64,000 nt of DNA, taken from the NCBI GenBank assembly GCA_030431455.1, contig JAUIJE010000013.1, forward strand, positions 124,001 to 188,000, read 5' to 3'. This document shows, piece after piece, positions 8,334 to 17,207 of this stretch. How positions within the stretch are numbered: the first letter of the stretch is position 1; every line of letters begins with the position of its first letter. A model generated the notes under the pieces. The model was given only the letters and a program-made list of their open reading frames with translations. It did no database searches and had not been told where the DNA came from. The translations under genes were made by a program, and so were the position numbers. The DNA is from a bacterium. Its GTDB lineage: Bacteria; Myxococcota; UBA727; JAUIJE01.

Positions 8334-9485
8334 ATGAAAAAAAGCAGAATCATTGCCCTGGCGGTGTTCGTGGTGTGTTTGGGCCTGGCGTTTTTCATCG
8401 CCCGGGAAGGCGACCAAGATCGCGCGGAGACCCCGACCACCGCCGGCCCCGACGTGGTGTTCCCCCGGGAGGACTTCCGGCGCCCGCTGCCCAAGCGAGC
8501 ACGCCAAAAACCGGTGGCCCGGGACGCCCCCCTCGACGTGGCCCGGGCCCAGCGCGACCGGCGCAAAGGGCCCGACCCCCTCGAGGCCGCGGTGGCGGTG
8601 GGCGGCGACAAGGGCGCGGTGTTCGTGGAGGTCAACGCGCTCCAGGAGACGCCCCTGGTGAAAAAGATGCTGCGCTGTCGGGGCCAAGACGCCGAAGGGG
8701 CCCTGCAGCGCATTCAGGAGAAGATCGGCCTCGACCCCACCCGCGACATCGATCGGGTGGCGCTCACCGACGGGGTGGTGGCGGCCTCGGGCTTTTTCGA
8801 CAACCTGACCATGCCCAGCGAGCTGGGCGAGGGCACCCCCTTGGGCGACGATGCCACCCTGTACGAAATCAAGGACGACAACGGCGAGATGTTGCACGTG
8901 GCCCGCCTGTCCAATGACATGCTGTTGTTCGGCAACAGTGAAAAGCAGGTCAAGGACGCGGTGGGCCGGGTGCGGGGCGAGGTCCCGGTCCCGGCCACGA
9001 GCCTGCCGGTGTCAGGGGCGATGGGCGATGTCTACGGCCGGATGTCGGGCCCGTTCATCGCCGGTCTGCTCGCCACCTCGCAAAATCCCATGGCCCAACG
9101 CGCGGCCGAGCTCATCCAAGACGGCATGGTGCGCGCCACCGTCGGCGAGCACGTCGCGATGTCGATGGACTTTTCCGCCACCGACGAGGCCTCGGCCGAG
9201 GACCTCTCGCGCACCCTCGGGGGCCTCATCGCCGCCGGCCGGCTGCAGGCGGTCCAGGAGAACGACAAAGTGCTCGAGCGGCTCTTGGAAAAAGCGCGGG
9301 TCAAGCCCACCGACGGCGGCCGGTTCGAGCTCGACCTCGCCCTGCCCGGCGACCTGATGCTGGACGCCATGGGCTGTGATGCGGACGGCACCCCCAAAGG
9401 CGGCGACCCCCCGCCGGACCCCGCCGCGGCCCGGCCCGACCCCGCCCCCCCTGAGGCGACCGACGACGAGCCCGCGCCCGAATAG
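8334..9485 (+). CDS. Membrane-anchored periplasmic protein of the ABC exporter operon
   Basis: A 383-aa protein starting at ATG 8334 behind GAGGAG, 7 bases after the permease stop. It has a short cytoplasmic start (MKKSR), one transmembrane helix (about 5-22) with no signal-peptidase site, then a soluble periplasmic region of about 310 residues with alternating helices and strands, and a Pro/Asp-rich acidic tail (about 345-383). I recognise no domain. Position in the operon suggests an accessory or substrate-facing subunit of the exporter, which is inference. Confidence 0.75.
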   Translation: MKKSRIIALAVFVVCLGLAFFIAREGDQDRAETPTTAGPDVVFPREDFRRPLPKRARQKPVARDAPLDVARAQRDRRKGPDPLEAAVAVGGDKGAVFVEVNALQETPLVKKMLRCRGQDAEGALQRIQEKIGLDPTRDIDRVALTDGVVAASGFFDNLTMPSELGEGTPLGDDATLYEIKDDNGEMLHVARLSNDMLLFGNSEKQVKDAVGRVRGEVPVPATSLPVSGAMGDVYGRMSGPFIAGLLATSQNPMAQRAAELIQDGMVRATVGEHVAMSMDFSATDEASAEDLSRTLGGLIAAGRLQAVQENDKVLERLLEKARVKPTDGGRFELDLALPGDLMLDAMGCDADGTPKGGDPPPDPAAARPDPAPPEATDDEPAPE

Positions 9486-9509
9486 ACCGCATGACGCGCC
9501 CAGACCCGC

Positions 9510-11171
9510 TCAGCGACGGGTGGCCTCGACCAGCACCACGTACTCGCCCCCCGGCCGCTTGGGCAACGTGCCTTGGCAGGTGGCGATGGACAGGGTGTGG
9601 GCGTCGCTCTGCATGATGTCCTTGAACCGCCACACGTCGGCGGGCAACACCACGTTCGACACAATGTAGTTGTACCGAACCTTGGCGTAGCGGCCCCCCG
9701 CGGCCTTCTGCAGCGACGGGTCCAGCACCTCAAACGCGTCCGGGGCGACGCCCCCCGCGCACACCTGGTCGGCGTAGCCGGCCAACGCCGCGTCGAGCTT
9801 GGGGTCCTGGGCGAACGGCAGCTTGCCCCCTTTTTGCCGCCGCCGGTTGAACGCGTTGAACAGCTTCTCCCGTTCCTTCTCGGGATTGAGCTTGCCCACC
9901 GGCTGGGCGTAGACAAAGTCGAACGCGTAGAGGCCCTTTTCGGCCGGAGCCACCCCCACCCCGACGTGGGTGGTGCGACGATCGAGCAACACCCGCTGCA
10001 CCGAGGGCGAGAGCAGGTCGTACCAGACCTGCTCCTCCACCGAGGTGAACACCCCCGCGAGGTGGCCCATGCGCCGGGTGGGAAAACCCGCCTGGGCCAT
10101 TTCTTCGGCCATGGCGTGGCCGGCCTGGGGTTTGCCGGTCTTCGCCGCGTGGGCGGCGAGACCATCGGCGCGGGTCTGGATGCCGGAATGTATCTGGAAC
10201 GCGGGCAGCCCCGCGTCGGTCCGCGCCTTCTGGTACAGCTCGATGAGCCGGGCCTTGACCGCCCCCTCCCCCGCGGGGTTTGGCGGGGGGGCGGCGATGA
10301 ACGCGTCGGGTGCATCCGGGGCCGGCCCCACGTACACCGGGAACATCGCCAGCGAGCGTTGCCACCGGTCGTCGTCGCTGTACACCGCGCGCTGGCGGCC
10401 AATGATCTCGACGTAATGGGCCCCGGGGGTCGCGGGCGCGGTGAAGCGCGCGGTGAACACGCCGTCCACCGCCTCGAGCGGGACGGACACGACCTGGCCC
10501 CCCTCGCGGTGAAGCAGCGCCAGGTCCTCGACCTCTTCTTGGAGGGTGCCTGTCACCGTGACCTCGGCCCCGGGCTCGACGCTGCGCGGAATGTCCCCGA
10601 GCACCACCGGCAACCCCGCGAACACCACCACCTGGGCGGTGCGGTCACCGGCCGCGGGGGCGCGGGCGATGCCGAACGCCACCGGCCCTTTCATGTCCTT
10701 GACCAGGGCCGCGTGGGCCGCGGCCTGCTGGTCGAGGTGGGTGTCGGCCCCGGGCCCGGTGAACACGTCGGCGCGCAGACCCACCGAGTGGGTCCCGAGC
10801 CCGAAGCGCCACAGCAGCCATTGTTGCAATGTCTCTGCAGGGAGCTGGTTGCGCTCGGCCACGGTCGCGGCCATGACCTGCGCGACGTGGTCGAGGTGGG
10901 GCAGGTAGGTGACCTGGGCCCGGCGCTCGGCCGGGAGCGCGTCGAGGAACGGTTGGTGAATCAGCTGGGGCGCCCCCGGGTGCGCCGCGTAGCTGGCCAC
11001 TTGGGTGGCCATCGCCGCGCTCGCTTGGGACGCGGGAATCTCCCGCACCGGTTCGGTGGTGGGGCGGTAGGCCGGCCCCGACGGGGTGCTCGCGCACCCG
11101 CCCCAGGCGGATGCCCCGACGAGCACGAGGAGGACAGAACAGACGCGGCGGGAGATGGTCAGACAGGTCAT
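9510..11171 (-). CDS. Lipoprotein with CAP-like (SCP/PR-1) C-terminal domain
   Basis: A 553-aa protein. ATG 11171 was chosen because it opens into a lipoprotein signal ending in lipobox AWGGC; the longer open frame upstream is on the shoulder of another gene. The first half is mainly beta-stranded with a stretch resembling an Ig-like ligand-binding module (AEVTVTGTLQEEVEDLALL). The second half has the order of a CAP domain: LIELYQKARTDAGLP, a paired helix containing GHAMAEEM, then SVEEQVWYDLLSPSVQRVLLDRRTTHVGVGV, matching the family's W-x-x-S-x-x-H-x-x-x-[IL]-L ... VGVG pattern but with the usual second His replaced (SPSVQ). No partner gene nearby; convergent with the exporter operon. Confidence 0.72.
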   Translation of the reverse strand: MTCLTISRRVCSVLLVLVGASAWGGCASTPSGPAYRPTTEPVREIPASQASAAMATQVASYAAHPGAPQLIHQPFLDALPAERRAQVTYLPHLDHVAQVMAATVAERNQLPAETLQQWLLWRFGLGTHSVGLRADVFTGPGADTHLDQQAAAHAALVKDMKGPVAFGIARAPAAGDRTAQVVVFAGLPVVLGDIPRSVEPGAEVTVTGTLQEEVEDLALLHREGGQVVSVPLEAVDGVFTARFTAPATPGAHYVEIIGRQRAVYSDDDRWQRSLAMFPVYVGPAPDAPDAFIAAPPPNPAGEGAVKARLIELYQKARTDAGLPAFQIHSGIQTRADGLAAHAAKTGKPQAGHAMAEEMAQAGFPTRRMGHLAGVFTSVEEQVWYDLLSPSVQRVLLDRRTTHVGVGVAPAEKGLYAFDFVYAQPVGKLNPEKEREKLFNAFNRRRQKGGKLPFAQDPKLDAALAGYADQVCAGGVAPDAFEVLDPSLQKAAGGRYAKVRYNYIVSNVVLPADVWRFKDIMQSDAHTLSIATCQGTLPKRPGGEYVVLVEATRR

Positions 11172-11231
11172 GACCGGTCGCTTTTCACCGTCGTGGGGCG
11201 GCCGCAACCAGGCCTGGGCTATCATGGCGCC

Positions 11232-11735
11232 ATGGACGGCCCTGCTCCGCCTGCGCCCCCGTCGACCGCGCTCACCGCGTTCGCCCGCGACGCCCCGGCC
11301 CCGGACCGCCGGCGCACCCTGGCCGAACACCACCGCCGCCGCCGCCGGGTGACCCGCTGGTACGGACTGGGCGTCGGCCCCGCCATCGCGTGCGCGGTCT
11401 GGTTGCTGGCGCGCTTCGGGGGGCTGCACCCCAAGGACTGGGCCGACCTGTTGTTGTGGGTGATGGTGCCCGCGCCGGTCCTGGCCGGGGTGGCGCTCGA
11501 GGTCCATCTCCGCCGCAGCCTGTCGCGCGCCCTCGGCCAAGCCGTGCCCGGACAGCTCATCGACGCGGGCCTGCAGGCGGTGGCCGAGCTGCGGAACCGT
11601 TACCCCGGCCCCCTGTCCGAACGCGCCGCCGCGGAGGAGCGGCTCTTCGCCGCCACCGTGCTCAGCCACCTGCCCGCGGCGGGGCCGGGGGCGGTCAACG
11701 ACGACGACGACCGCGACGGGCCGGCCGGCGGCTGA
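11232..11735 (+). CDS. Small hypothetical membrane protein
   Basis: A 167-aa protein with a Pro-rich, then Arg/His-rich cytoplasmic N-terminus (about 1-40), two transmembrane helices (about 43-62 and 70-90) and a helical C-terminus ending in a DDDDRD acidic patch. The TATCAT hexamer at 11220-11225 lies 6 bases before the ATG and there is no Shine-Dalgarno, so the mRNA could be leaderless. The 3' end overlaps the helicase gene on the other strand by 41 bases. Divergent from the CAP-like lipoprotein gene. Confidence 0.55.
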   Translation: MDGPAPPAPPSTALTAFARDAPAPDRRRTLAEHHRRRRRVTRWYGLGVGPAIACAVWLLARFGGLHPKDWADLLLWVMVPAPVLAGVALEVHLRRSLSRALGQAVPGQLIDAGLQAVAELRNRYPGPLSERAAAEERLFAATVLSHLPAAGPGAVNDDDDRDGPAGG

Positions 11736-14067
11736 AACGCCCGTCGTCGGTGGCGGCGAAGCCGAGGGCGCCCAAGACCTCGCCCACCTCGGCTTGGCTG
11801 GCGGCAAGCCGCGAACACCAGGACTCGTCGAGGACGAAGGGCCCGGTTCGGGCGGCTTTTTGGGCCAAGCCGGCGACCTTCTCCAGCGCGTCGATGCGGT
11901 ACCGCTTGCCCCCGATGGGAGCAAAGCCGAGCACCCAGCCCTCGTCCCCCCGCACCGCGTCGCGCCCCACCGAGGTCTGGGTCGGCGCCACCGGGACCGG
12001 CCCCACCGGCTGCTGGTGCCAAAGCTTGGCCACCGCCCAGCGCCACGCGAACGGCACCACCCCCGCGCGGTACCGCAGGCTCACGGTGCGCTGGCCGATG
12101 CGCACCCCGAGGCCGCGCAGCGCTCGCTTGTCGTCGGGGGTCAACGCCTGCAGCGCGGGCGACAGGTCGCGGCGGCCCGACACCCCGAACCGCTCCGCGA
12201 GCAAATACAACAGCGCGTTGACCCGGCCCCCGGACCGCTCGCGCTCGGCCGCGGGCAGCGCCCCGAACACCTCTTCGAGGCGCAGGTTGGTCACCGCCTG
12301 CAGCTTGTGCCGCACGTCCTCGGTGCGCTCGGCCAACAGGTCGTCCAGGGTGACCGCGACCTCCGGACCGTAGCGGCGCTTGCCCCGGGTGAGGCGGCCC
12401 ACCCGGGCGCCATCGAAGCACAATGTGTCTTGATCAAGCGTGAACCGGTCTACGTCGGCATCGAGCAACGCGTCCACCCGGGCGTGCATCCTCGACGACA
12501 ACGCCCGCCGGGCCAGGCGGAGGCGGTCCCGGTCGGCCCCGCCGTCGCTGGTCACGGTGAGCCCGTCGATGCGGGCCACCACTTGGCCCTCTATGCGGGC
12601 GGTGCCGTTTTCGTCCACCTCGAGCAGCCCGGACAGTTCGTCGTCTGTGCGCCGCACCGCCACCCGCTTGAGCTCATCCACAAACCGCGCGGTGAGCCGG
12701 TCGTGCAAGGCATCGCTCACCCGCTCTTCGACCTCCGCGGCCATCGCCTGGTACCGCGCGGGGTGAGCGGTCCAGTCCGCGCGGTGGGCGACATAGGCCC
12801 AGGTCCGCACGTCGCTGAGGCGCACGGTGAGCGCGTCGGTGTCGACGTCGACGTCGCCCAACCGGGACAGGGCCCGCTCGATCACCGCGTCGGGCACCGC
12901 CCCGCGGTCCCGCAGGTGGATGTACAGCTGCCGGCAAAACCGGGCGTGCCCGTCGTCGAGGTTGCGCCGGTAGTCGGGGACCTGACACACCGCCCAGAGC
13001 CGGCGCACGTCGGCTTCGCGCAGGCCCGGCCCCGCCACCTTGGGGTCTTGGGCCAGCCGTTCGAAGGTGAGCTGGTCCACCCCGCCCGCGGCCCGCCGGG
13101 CCCGGGCCATGGGGGGCGGCCGGCGCAGGCTATCCACCAATGTCTCGATGCTCGTGTAGTCGAGGTCGGTGTTGCGGTACCACACGAACGGCACCGGATC
13201 GAACGCGTGCTCCTCGATGGCGCGCACCACCTCGTCCGACAGCGGCGCGGCCTCGTCACAGGTGCCGAAGGTTCCGTCCCGCTGATTGCGGCCGGCCCGG
13301 CCCGCGACCTGGGCGAGCTCGGCCGCGGACAGCCCCCGGATGCGCTCCCCGTCAAACTTGCGGGTCCGGGCGAAGGCCACGTGCTGGATGTCGAGGTTGA
13401 GCCCCATGCCCACCGCGTCGGTGGCCACGAGCACGTCGACGCGCCCCGACTGGAACAGCTCCACTTGGGCGTTGCGCGCCCGCGGGGACAAGGCCCCGAG
13501 CACCACCGCCGCGCCCCCGCGCTTCTGGCGCACCTTCTCCGCCAGCCGGTACACCTCCTGGGCGGAGAACGCGATCACACAGCTGCGCGCGGGCAGCGAC
13601 GAGAGCGAGGCGTGGCCGAGATGGCGAAGCGCCGAGCGCCGGGGCCGGTGCTCGACCTGGGCGTGGGGCACGATGTCCGAGAGCACATCCTGCACGGTGT
13701 CCGCCCCGCAGAACATCGTCTCCCGCGTGCCCCGGGCCTGGAGCATGCGCGCGGTGAACACGTGGCCACGCTTTTTGTGCCCGCACAGTTGAATCTCGTC
13801 GACGCCGACAAAGGCCACCGGCCGATCGGGCATCGCCTCGGTGGTGCTCAACCAATAGTCGGGACGGGCGGGCACGATGCGCTCTTCCCCCGTCACCAAC
13901 GCCACGCGGTCGGGGCCCAGCCGGGCCACCAGGCGGTCGTAGTTTTCCCGGGCCAACAGCCGCAAGGGAAAGCCCATCACCCCGGTGGGGTGGGTGAGCA
14001 TGCGCGACATCGCGTGGTGGGTTTTCCCGGTGTTGGTGGGGCCCAACACCGCCGAGACCAATGTCAC
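11695..14067 (-). CDS. Suv3-type superfamily 2 RNA helicase
   Basis: A 790-aa helicase resembling mitochondrial/alphaproteobacterial SUPV3L1 (Suv3). Motif I is GPTNTGKT (9-16), the Suv3 form rather than the usual AxTGSGKT; motif II is DEIQ (90-93), again Suv3-specific. Later come SAQEVYRLAEKV, ATDAVGMGLNLDIQHV (motif V) and QVAGRAGR (motif VI). The C-terminal half is largely helical, includes the Suv3 C-terminal region, and ends in a very basic tail (RRGRRRR) likely to bind RNA. In mitochondria Suv3 unwinds structured RNA for a 3'-5' exonuclease; a degradosome-like role here is inferred. It is downstream of, and co-directional with, the TPR and YidD-like genes. Confidence 0.88.
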   Translation of the reverse strand: MTLVSAVLGPTNTGKTHHAMSRMLTHPTGVMGFPLRLLARENYDRLVARLGPDRVALVTGEERIVPARPDYWLSTTEAMPDRPVAFVGVDEIQLCGHKKRGHVFTARMLQARGTRETMFCGADTVQDVLSDIVPHAQVEHRPRRSALRHLGHASLSSLPARSCVIAFSAQEVYRLAEKVRQKRGGAAVVLGALSPRARNAQVELFQSGRVDVLVATDAVGMGLNLDIQHVAFARTRKFDGERIRGLSAAELAQVAGRAGRNQRDGTFGTCDEAAPLSDEVVRAIEEHAFDPVPFVWYRNTDLDYTSIETLVDSLRRPPPMARARRAAGGVDQLTFERLAQDPKVAGPGLREADVRRLWAVCQVPDYRRNLDDGHARFCRQLYIHLRDRGAVPDAVIERALSRLGDVDVDTDALTVRLSDVRTWAYVAHRADWTAHPARYQAMAAEVEERVSDALHDRLTARFVDELKRVAVRRTDDELSGLLEVDENGTARIEGQVVARIDGLTVTSDGGADRDRLRLARRALSSRMHARVDALLDADVDRFTLDQDTLCFDGARVGRLTRGKRRYGPEVAVTLDDLLAERTEDVRHKLQAVTNLRLEEVFGALPAAERERSGGRVNALLYLLAERFGVSGRRDLSPALQALTPDDKRALRGLGVRIGQRTVSLRYRAGVVPFAWRWAVAKLWHQQPVGPVPVAPTQTSVGRDAVRGDEGWVLGFAPIGGKRYRIDALEKVAGLAQKAARTGPFVLDESWCSRLAASQAEVGEVLGALGFAATDDGRFSRRPARRGRRRR

Positions 14068-14110
14068 TGGATACCTCGCGAGCCGGTTGGCGCGAGGCCG
14101 CGCCGCGCGC

Positions 14111-15328
14111 TCAGAAGCTGGCGCCGAACCGGATCAGGTTGCCGGGCAACGCCTCGTGTCGGTCCGCGAACGCATCCATGGTCGGGAGCTCACGGCTCTG
14201 GCCGTAGTCGGCGATGATCTGGTCGCGCCAGTTGCGGACCACGTCGCGGTTGTGTTTGTACGCGCCGGAAATCGCGCCAAAGACCCCGCCCGAGTACCAG
14301 CCGAGCTCCATGAACGTCAGGATGATGGCCGGGCCCCATTGTCCCTGCACCCAGGCCAAGACCGCGGCCACGATGAACAGCGCGTTCCACGAGAGGCTGG
14401 TGATGCCGATCATCCATTGCCCGAGATAGAAGTGACCGAGACCGGGCACCAGGGAGAGCGCCCCGGCGAGCAACACGTTTTTGGTGGCAAGCGAGTCTTC
14501 TTTGTCGAGCAGGCCCACCACGCCCTCCGCCTCCTCGGCGTGGTGGCCTTGGGCCTTGGCGATCTGGGCAAAAATCTCGCGGGCCTTCTCGAGCTCGCCG
14601 GCGTCGAAGTGGCCCCAGGCGAGCAGCCAGGTGGCCTCTTCCCGGAGGTCGACGTCGGTGTCGCTGTCCTCGGCCAAGAGGCGGAACCGGGGCTTGGCCA
14701 ACTCCGGGCGCCCGTCGAGAAGGTAGGCCCGGCCCGACCCGAACAGCGCGGTCCTGCGCAGCTGCAAATTCGTGGTGCGGGCCGCGACCCCGTCGAGCTG
14801 GCGGCCGGCCGCGTCCCATTGCTCGCCGCGCAACAGCGCTTCGCCCACCGCGAGGGCGGCCCGGGGGGCGTGGTCGCCGCGCCCTTTGACCATGTACAAA
14901 AAGCGCCGGTATTCACTGATCGAGCGGTACCAGTCCCCGTCGAGGAAGAGGTGGTCGGCGTAGGCGAGCACGCCTTTGGCGTCCTTGGGCGTCACGTACG
15001 GATCGGGGGGCGGAGCCGGCTTTTTCGGCTTGGCCTTGGGGGGCGCGGGGCGTTTGCCTTCGCCCGCCTCGTCGTCGAACGCAGAGGTGTATTCCTCGGT
15101 CGCGGCCTTGCCCCCGTCCGATTTTTTGTCCGCCTTCTTGTCGGCTTTTTTGTCCGCCTCGGCCGGGCCCGGCGTCTTCTGCTGCGCGCTGCGGGTGGGG
15201 CGGGACTCGGTGGGGTCGGCGATCTCCGCGCCCCCCGCGGGCTCGCGGTTGACGAGGTCGGGGTCGTCTTCAGGCCGAACGCCTTGTTGGGACACGGCCA
15301 ACGCCAGAGCGGCAAAGAGTGCGAGCAT
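14111..15328 (-). CDS. TPR-repeat membrane protein with TM2/DUF5683-like tail
   Basis: A 405-aa protein. ATG 15328 was chosen because GGAGG lies 7 bases upstream and the frame opens into a signal peptide (MLALFAALALAVS). A charged low-complexity linker with three DKKA-type repeats (about 55-80) and a Pro/Lys stretch precede helix pairs resembling TPRs (about 130-270). The C-terminus has PGLGHFYLGQWMIG, the pattern that opens TM2/DUF5683-type membrane modules, followed by two or three transmembrane helices and a cytoplasmic tail. It lies between the YidD-like gene (79 bases away) and the helicase (43 bases). TPR proteins beside YidD-like genes suggest envelope-protein assembly; this is contextual. 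Confidence 0.75.
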   Translation of the reverse strand: MLALFAALALAVSQQGVRPEDDPDLVNREPAGGAEIADPTESRPTRSAQQKTPGPAEADKKADKKADKKSDGGKAATEEYTSAFDDEAGEGKRPAPPKAKPKKPAPPPDPYVTPKDAKGVLAYADHLFLDGDWYRSISEYRRFLYMVKGRGDHAPRAALAVGEALLRGEQWDAAGRQLDGVAARTTNLQLRRTALFGSGRAYLLDGRPELAKPRFRLLAEDSDTDVDLREEATWLLAWGHFDAGELEKAREIFAQIAKAQGHHAEEAEGVVGLLDKEDSLATKNVLLAGALSLVPGLGHFYLGQWMIGITSLSWNALFIVAAVLAWVQGQWGPAIILTFMELGWYSGGVFGAISGAYKHNRDVVRNWRDQIIADYGQSRELPTMDAFADRHEALPGNLIRFGASF

Positions 15329-15406
15329 CGCGTTCCTCCGGCGTGCCGGCATGGCCCCCACAGCCCCGTTGGTCAAGGACCGTCGGGGGTGCGTGCGCGC
15401 GGCCGG

Positions 15407-16057
15407 TCAGTCGACGGTGATCGGGGTGGTCGAGGGCACGCTGGTGTCGAGGTCGTCGGACATCTCCAGCGGTTGTTCGGGCACTTGATGGGGAAAGCCG
15501 GTGAAGTTCGCGTCGTCGGTCCAGAACACATAGTTGTCGACCGGGTCGAGGTGGCGCACCTGCCCCCAACCTTCGACCTGGGGAAGGGTCCGCACCGCCG
15601 AGCTCTCCGGTGGTTGGATCACCCGGTCGAGCCCCATGAGGATGCCGACGGGCCCATACCGCCCCACCGCTTGGGCCGCGAAGCGCGAACACGTCGGCAG
15701 GTGTTGGCACTTGGCCCCGTCCACCTTGGTCAAAAAGTTCGAGTAGACCAGCGCGGCGAGGAACATCGGGTTGCTGCTCATCGAGCCTTTGTACTCGTTG
15801 ACCGAGACCAGCACCGTCTCGGGCACGTCGGGGTCGGCCCGCAACGGCGGCGGGGGCGGCCCCTCGCCGGGCACCTTGCCCGCGTCGCCCACCGCGGGGT
15901 GTTTGAACCGATCGAGGCCCTTGGTCTTCTGCCGGGTCACCGAGCGCTTGGCCCCGGCGTCCCACGGACCGAAGGGCTCTTTGGCCGAGAGGGGACCGGA
16001 CGCGAACAACGCGACGGCGAGGGCCACGGGGGCGAACAGGCGAACACGACCGAACAT
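15407..16057 (-). CDS. Secreted protein with YidD-like core
   Basis: A 216-aa protein. ATG 16057 opens into a clear signal peptide (MFGRVRLFAPVALAVALFASGPLSA). The centre, about residues 105-145, reads LVYSNFLTKVDGAKCQHLPTCSRFAAQAV...GILMGLDRV, which follows the YidD pattern (two Cys, the second in P-T-C-S-x-[YF]-A-x-[EQ]-A-[VI], then a Gly-rich turn and a final helix). YidD proteins are about 75-100 aa, sit at the inner face of the membrane and aid YidC-dependent insertion. Here the motif is embedded between a Pro-rich N-terminal region and a 60-residue C-terminal extension and preceded by a cleavable signal, so the job may differ. Confidence 0.72.
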   Translation of the reverse strand: MFGRVRLFAPVALAVALFASGPLSAKEPFGPWDAGAKRSVTRQKTKGLDRFKHPAVGDAGKVPGEGPPPPPLRADPDVPETVLVSVNEYKGSMSSNPMFLAALVYSNFLTKVDGAKCQHLPTCSRFAAQAVGRYGPVGILMGLDRVIQPPESSAVRTLPQVEGWGQVRHLDPVDNYVFWTDDANFTGFPHQVPEQPLEMSDDLDTSVPSTTPITVD

Positions 16058-16082
16058 GGGCGCATCATACGGATTTGCCCTC

Positions 16083-16120
16083 TTTGGCAAAGCCAAATCC
16101 GGCCCGCGACGATCGCGGGC
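16083..16120. promoter_or_regulatory. Paired inverted repeats in a divergent promoter region
   Basis: Between the YidD-like gene (minus) and the mannose-1-phosphate guanylyltransferase gene (plus) lie two perfect inverted repeats: TTTGGC-AAA-GCCAAA (16083-16097) and GCCCGCGA-CGA-TCGCGGGC (16102-16120). A -10-like TACGCT follows at 16133-16138, 7 bases before the ATG of the downstream gene. The second repeat could be an operator or an RNA hairpin. No factor can be named. Confidence 0.4.
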
Positions 16121-16145
16121 GGTGGTTTTGGGCTACGCTGCGCCG

Positions 16146-17207
16146 ATGGTCGACGTCACCTACATCATCTTGGCCGGCGGGGCGGGGACGAGGTTGTGGC
16201 CGCTGTCGACCGCCGACCGGCCCAAGCAGTTCCTCGCGTTGTCCGGGCCCCGCACGTTGCTGCAGCAGGCGGTGGATCGCGTCGTCGAGCGGGCCTCGCC
16301 CGACGACGTGTTTGTGATCACCGCGTCCCGGTTTGTCGGGCTGTGCCAAGCCCAGCTGCCCGAGCTGGCCCCCGCCCACATCCTCGGCGAGCCCATGCGC
16401 CGCGACACCGCCGCGGCGGTGCTGTGGGGCACGCTCCTCGCCGAAGCGCGCCGCCCGGGGGGCAAGGTGGTGGTGCTCACCGCCGACCACGTGATCGAAC
16501 CCGCGGCCGCGTTGCACGACGACATCGAAGCCGCCTTGGCCCGGGCCGACAGCGGCGAGGTCGTGACCTTTGGCATCGTGCCCGACCACGCGTCCACCGC
16601 GTTCGGCTACCTCGACGTCGAGGGCGCGGACAAGGTCAGCCGGGTGCGGCGGTTTGTGGAAAAGCCCGACCTGCAGACCGCCCGGGGGTACGTCGAGGAC
16701 GGACACCACCTGTGGAACAGCGGGATGTTCGTGTTTCGCTCCAGTGACATGTGCGAGGCGTTCGCCGCCCACCTCCCCGGCCACCTCGCGGCCCTGCGCC
16801 CGGCGGTGGCGGACGGGGGCGAAGACGCGATGCGGGACGCGTTCGCCGCGCTGGCCAAGGTCAGCATCGACTACGGCATCATGGAGAAACTGAGCGCGGT
16901 GGCGGCGGTGCGGGCGGGCTTTTCGTGGAAAGACCTGGGCACGTTCTTGGCGCTCGAGCCGCTGTTTGTCCCCGACGCGCAGGGCAACCGCGGGCGGGGG
17001 GCGATCATCGCCGAGCAGGCCGCGCACAATCTCATTGTGTGCGAGGACGAGACCGAGACGGTGGTGTTGCTCGGGGTCTCTGACCTCGTGGTGGTGCGGT
17101 CCGCGGGCCGTACGTTGGTGATGGACAAGAGCCGGTCCGGCGCGCTCAAGGGCGTGGTCGAGGGCCTGCCCGAGGCGCTGTTGGTGCGCGCCGACAAGGA
17201 GGGCTGA
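16146..17207 (+). CDS. manC: Mannose-1-phosphate guanylyltransferase (GDP-mannose pyrophosphorylase)
   Basis: A 353-aa cytoplasmic nucleotidyltransferase that makes GDP-mannose from GTP and mannose-1-phosphate. The signature LAGGAGTRLWPLS is at 9-21, then RPKQFLAL, the metal-site motif LTADHVI, and the FVEKPD motif of sugar-nucleotide pyrophosphorylases; NSGMFVF and WKDLGTF are typical of the ManC/RfbM family. The length matches the short form, without the C-terminal phosphomannose isomerase cupin. The 1-base overlap of its stop with the next start couples it to phosphomannomutase. No Shine-Dalgarno; the ATG is 7 bases from a -10-like hexamer. Confidence 0.93.
   Translation: MVDVTYIILAGGAGTRLWPLSTADRPKQFLALSGPRTLLQQAVDRVVERASPDDVFVITASRFVGLCQAQLPELAPAHILGEPMRRDTAAAVLWGTLLAEARRPGGKVVVLTADHVIEPAAALHDDIEAALARADSGEVVTFGIVPDHASTAFGYLDVEGADKVSRVRRFVEKPDLQTARGYVEDGHHLWNSGMFVFRSSDMCEAFAAHLPGHLAALRPAVADGGEDAMRDAFAALAKVSIDYGIMEKLSAVAAVRAGFSWKDLGTFLALEPLFVPDAQGNRGRGAIIAEQAAHNLIVCEDETETVVLLGVSDLVVVRSAGRTLVMDKSRSGALKGVVEGLPEALLVRADKEG

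Noticed and set aside
9573-11735. A 720-codon plus-strand open frame
   Set aside because: Its first 550 codons are antisense to the CAP-like lipoprotein gene. Only the last 167 codons, from 11232, were kept.
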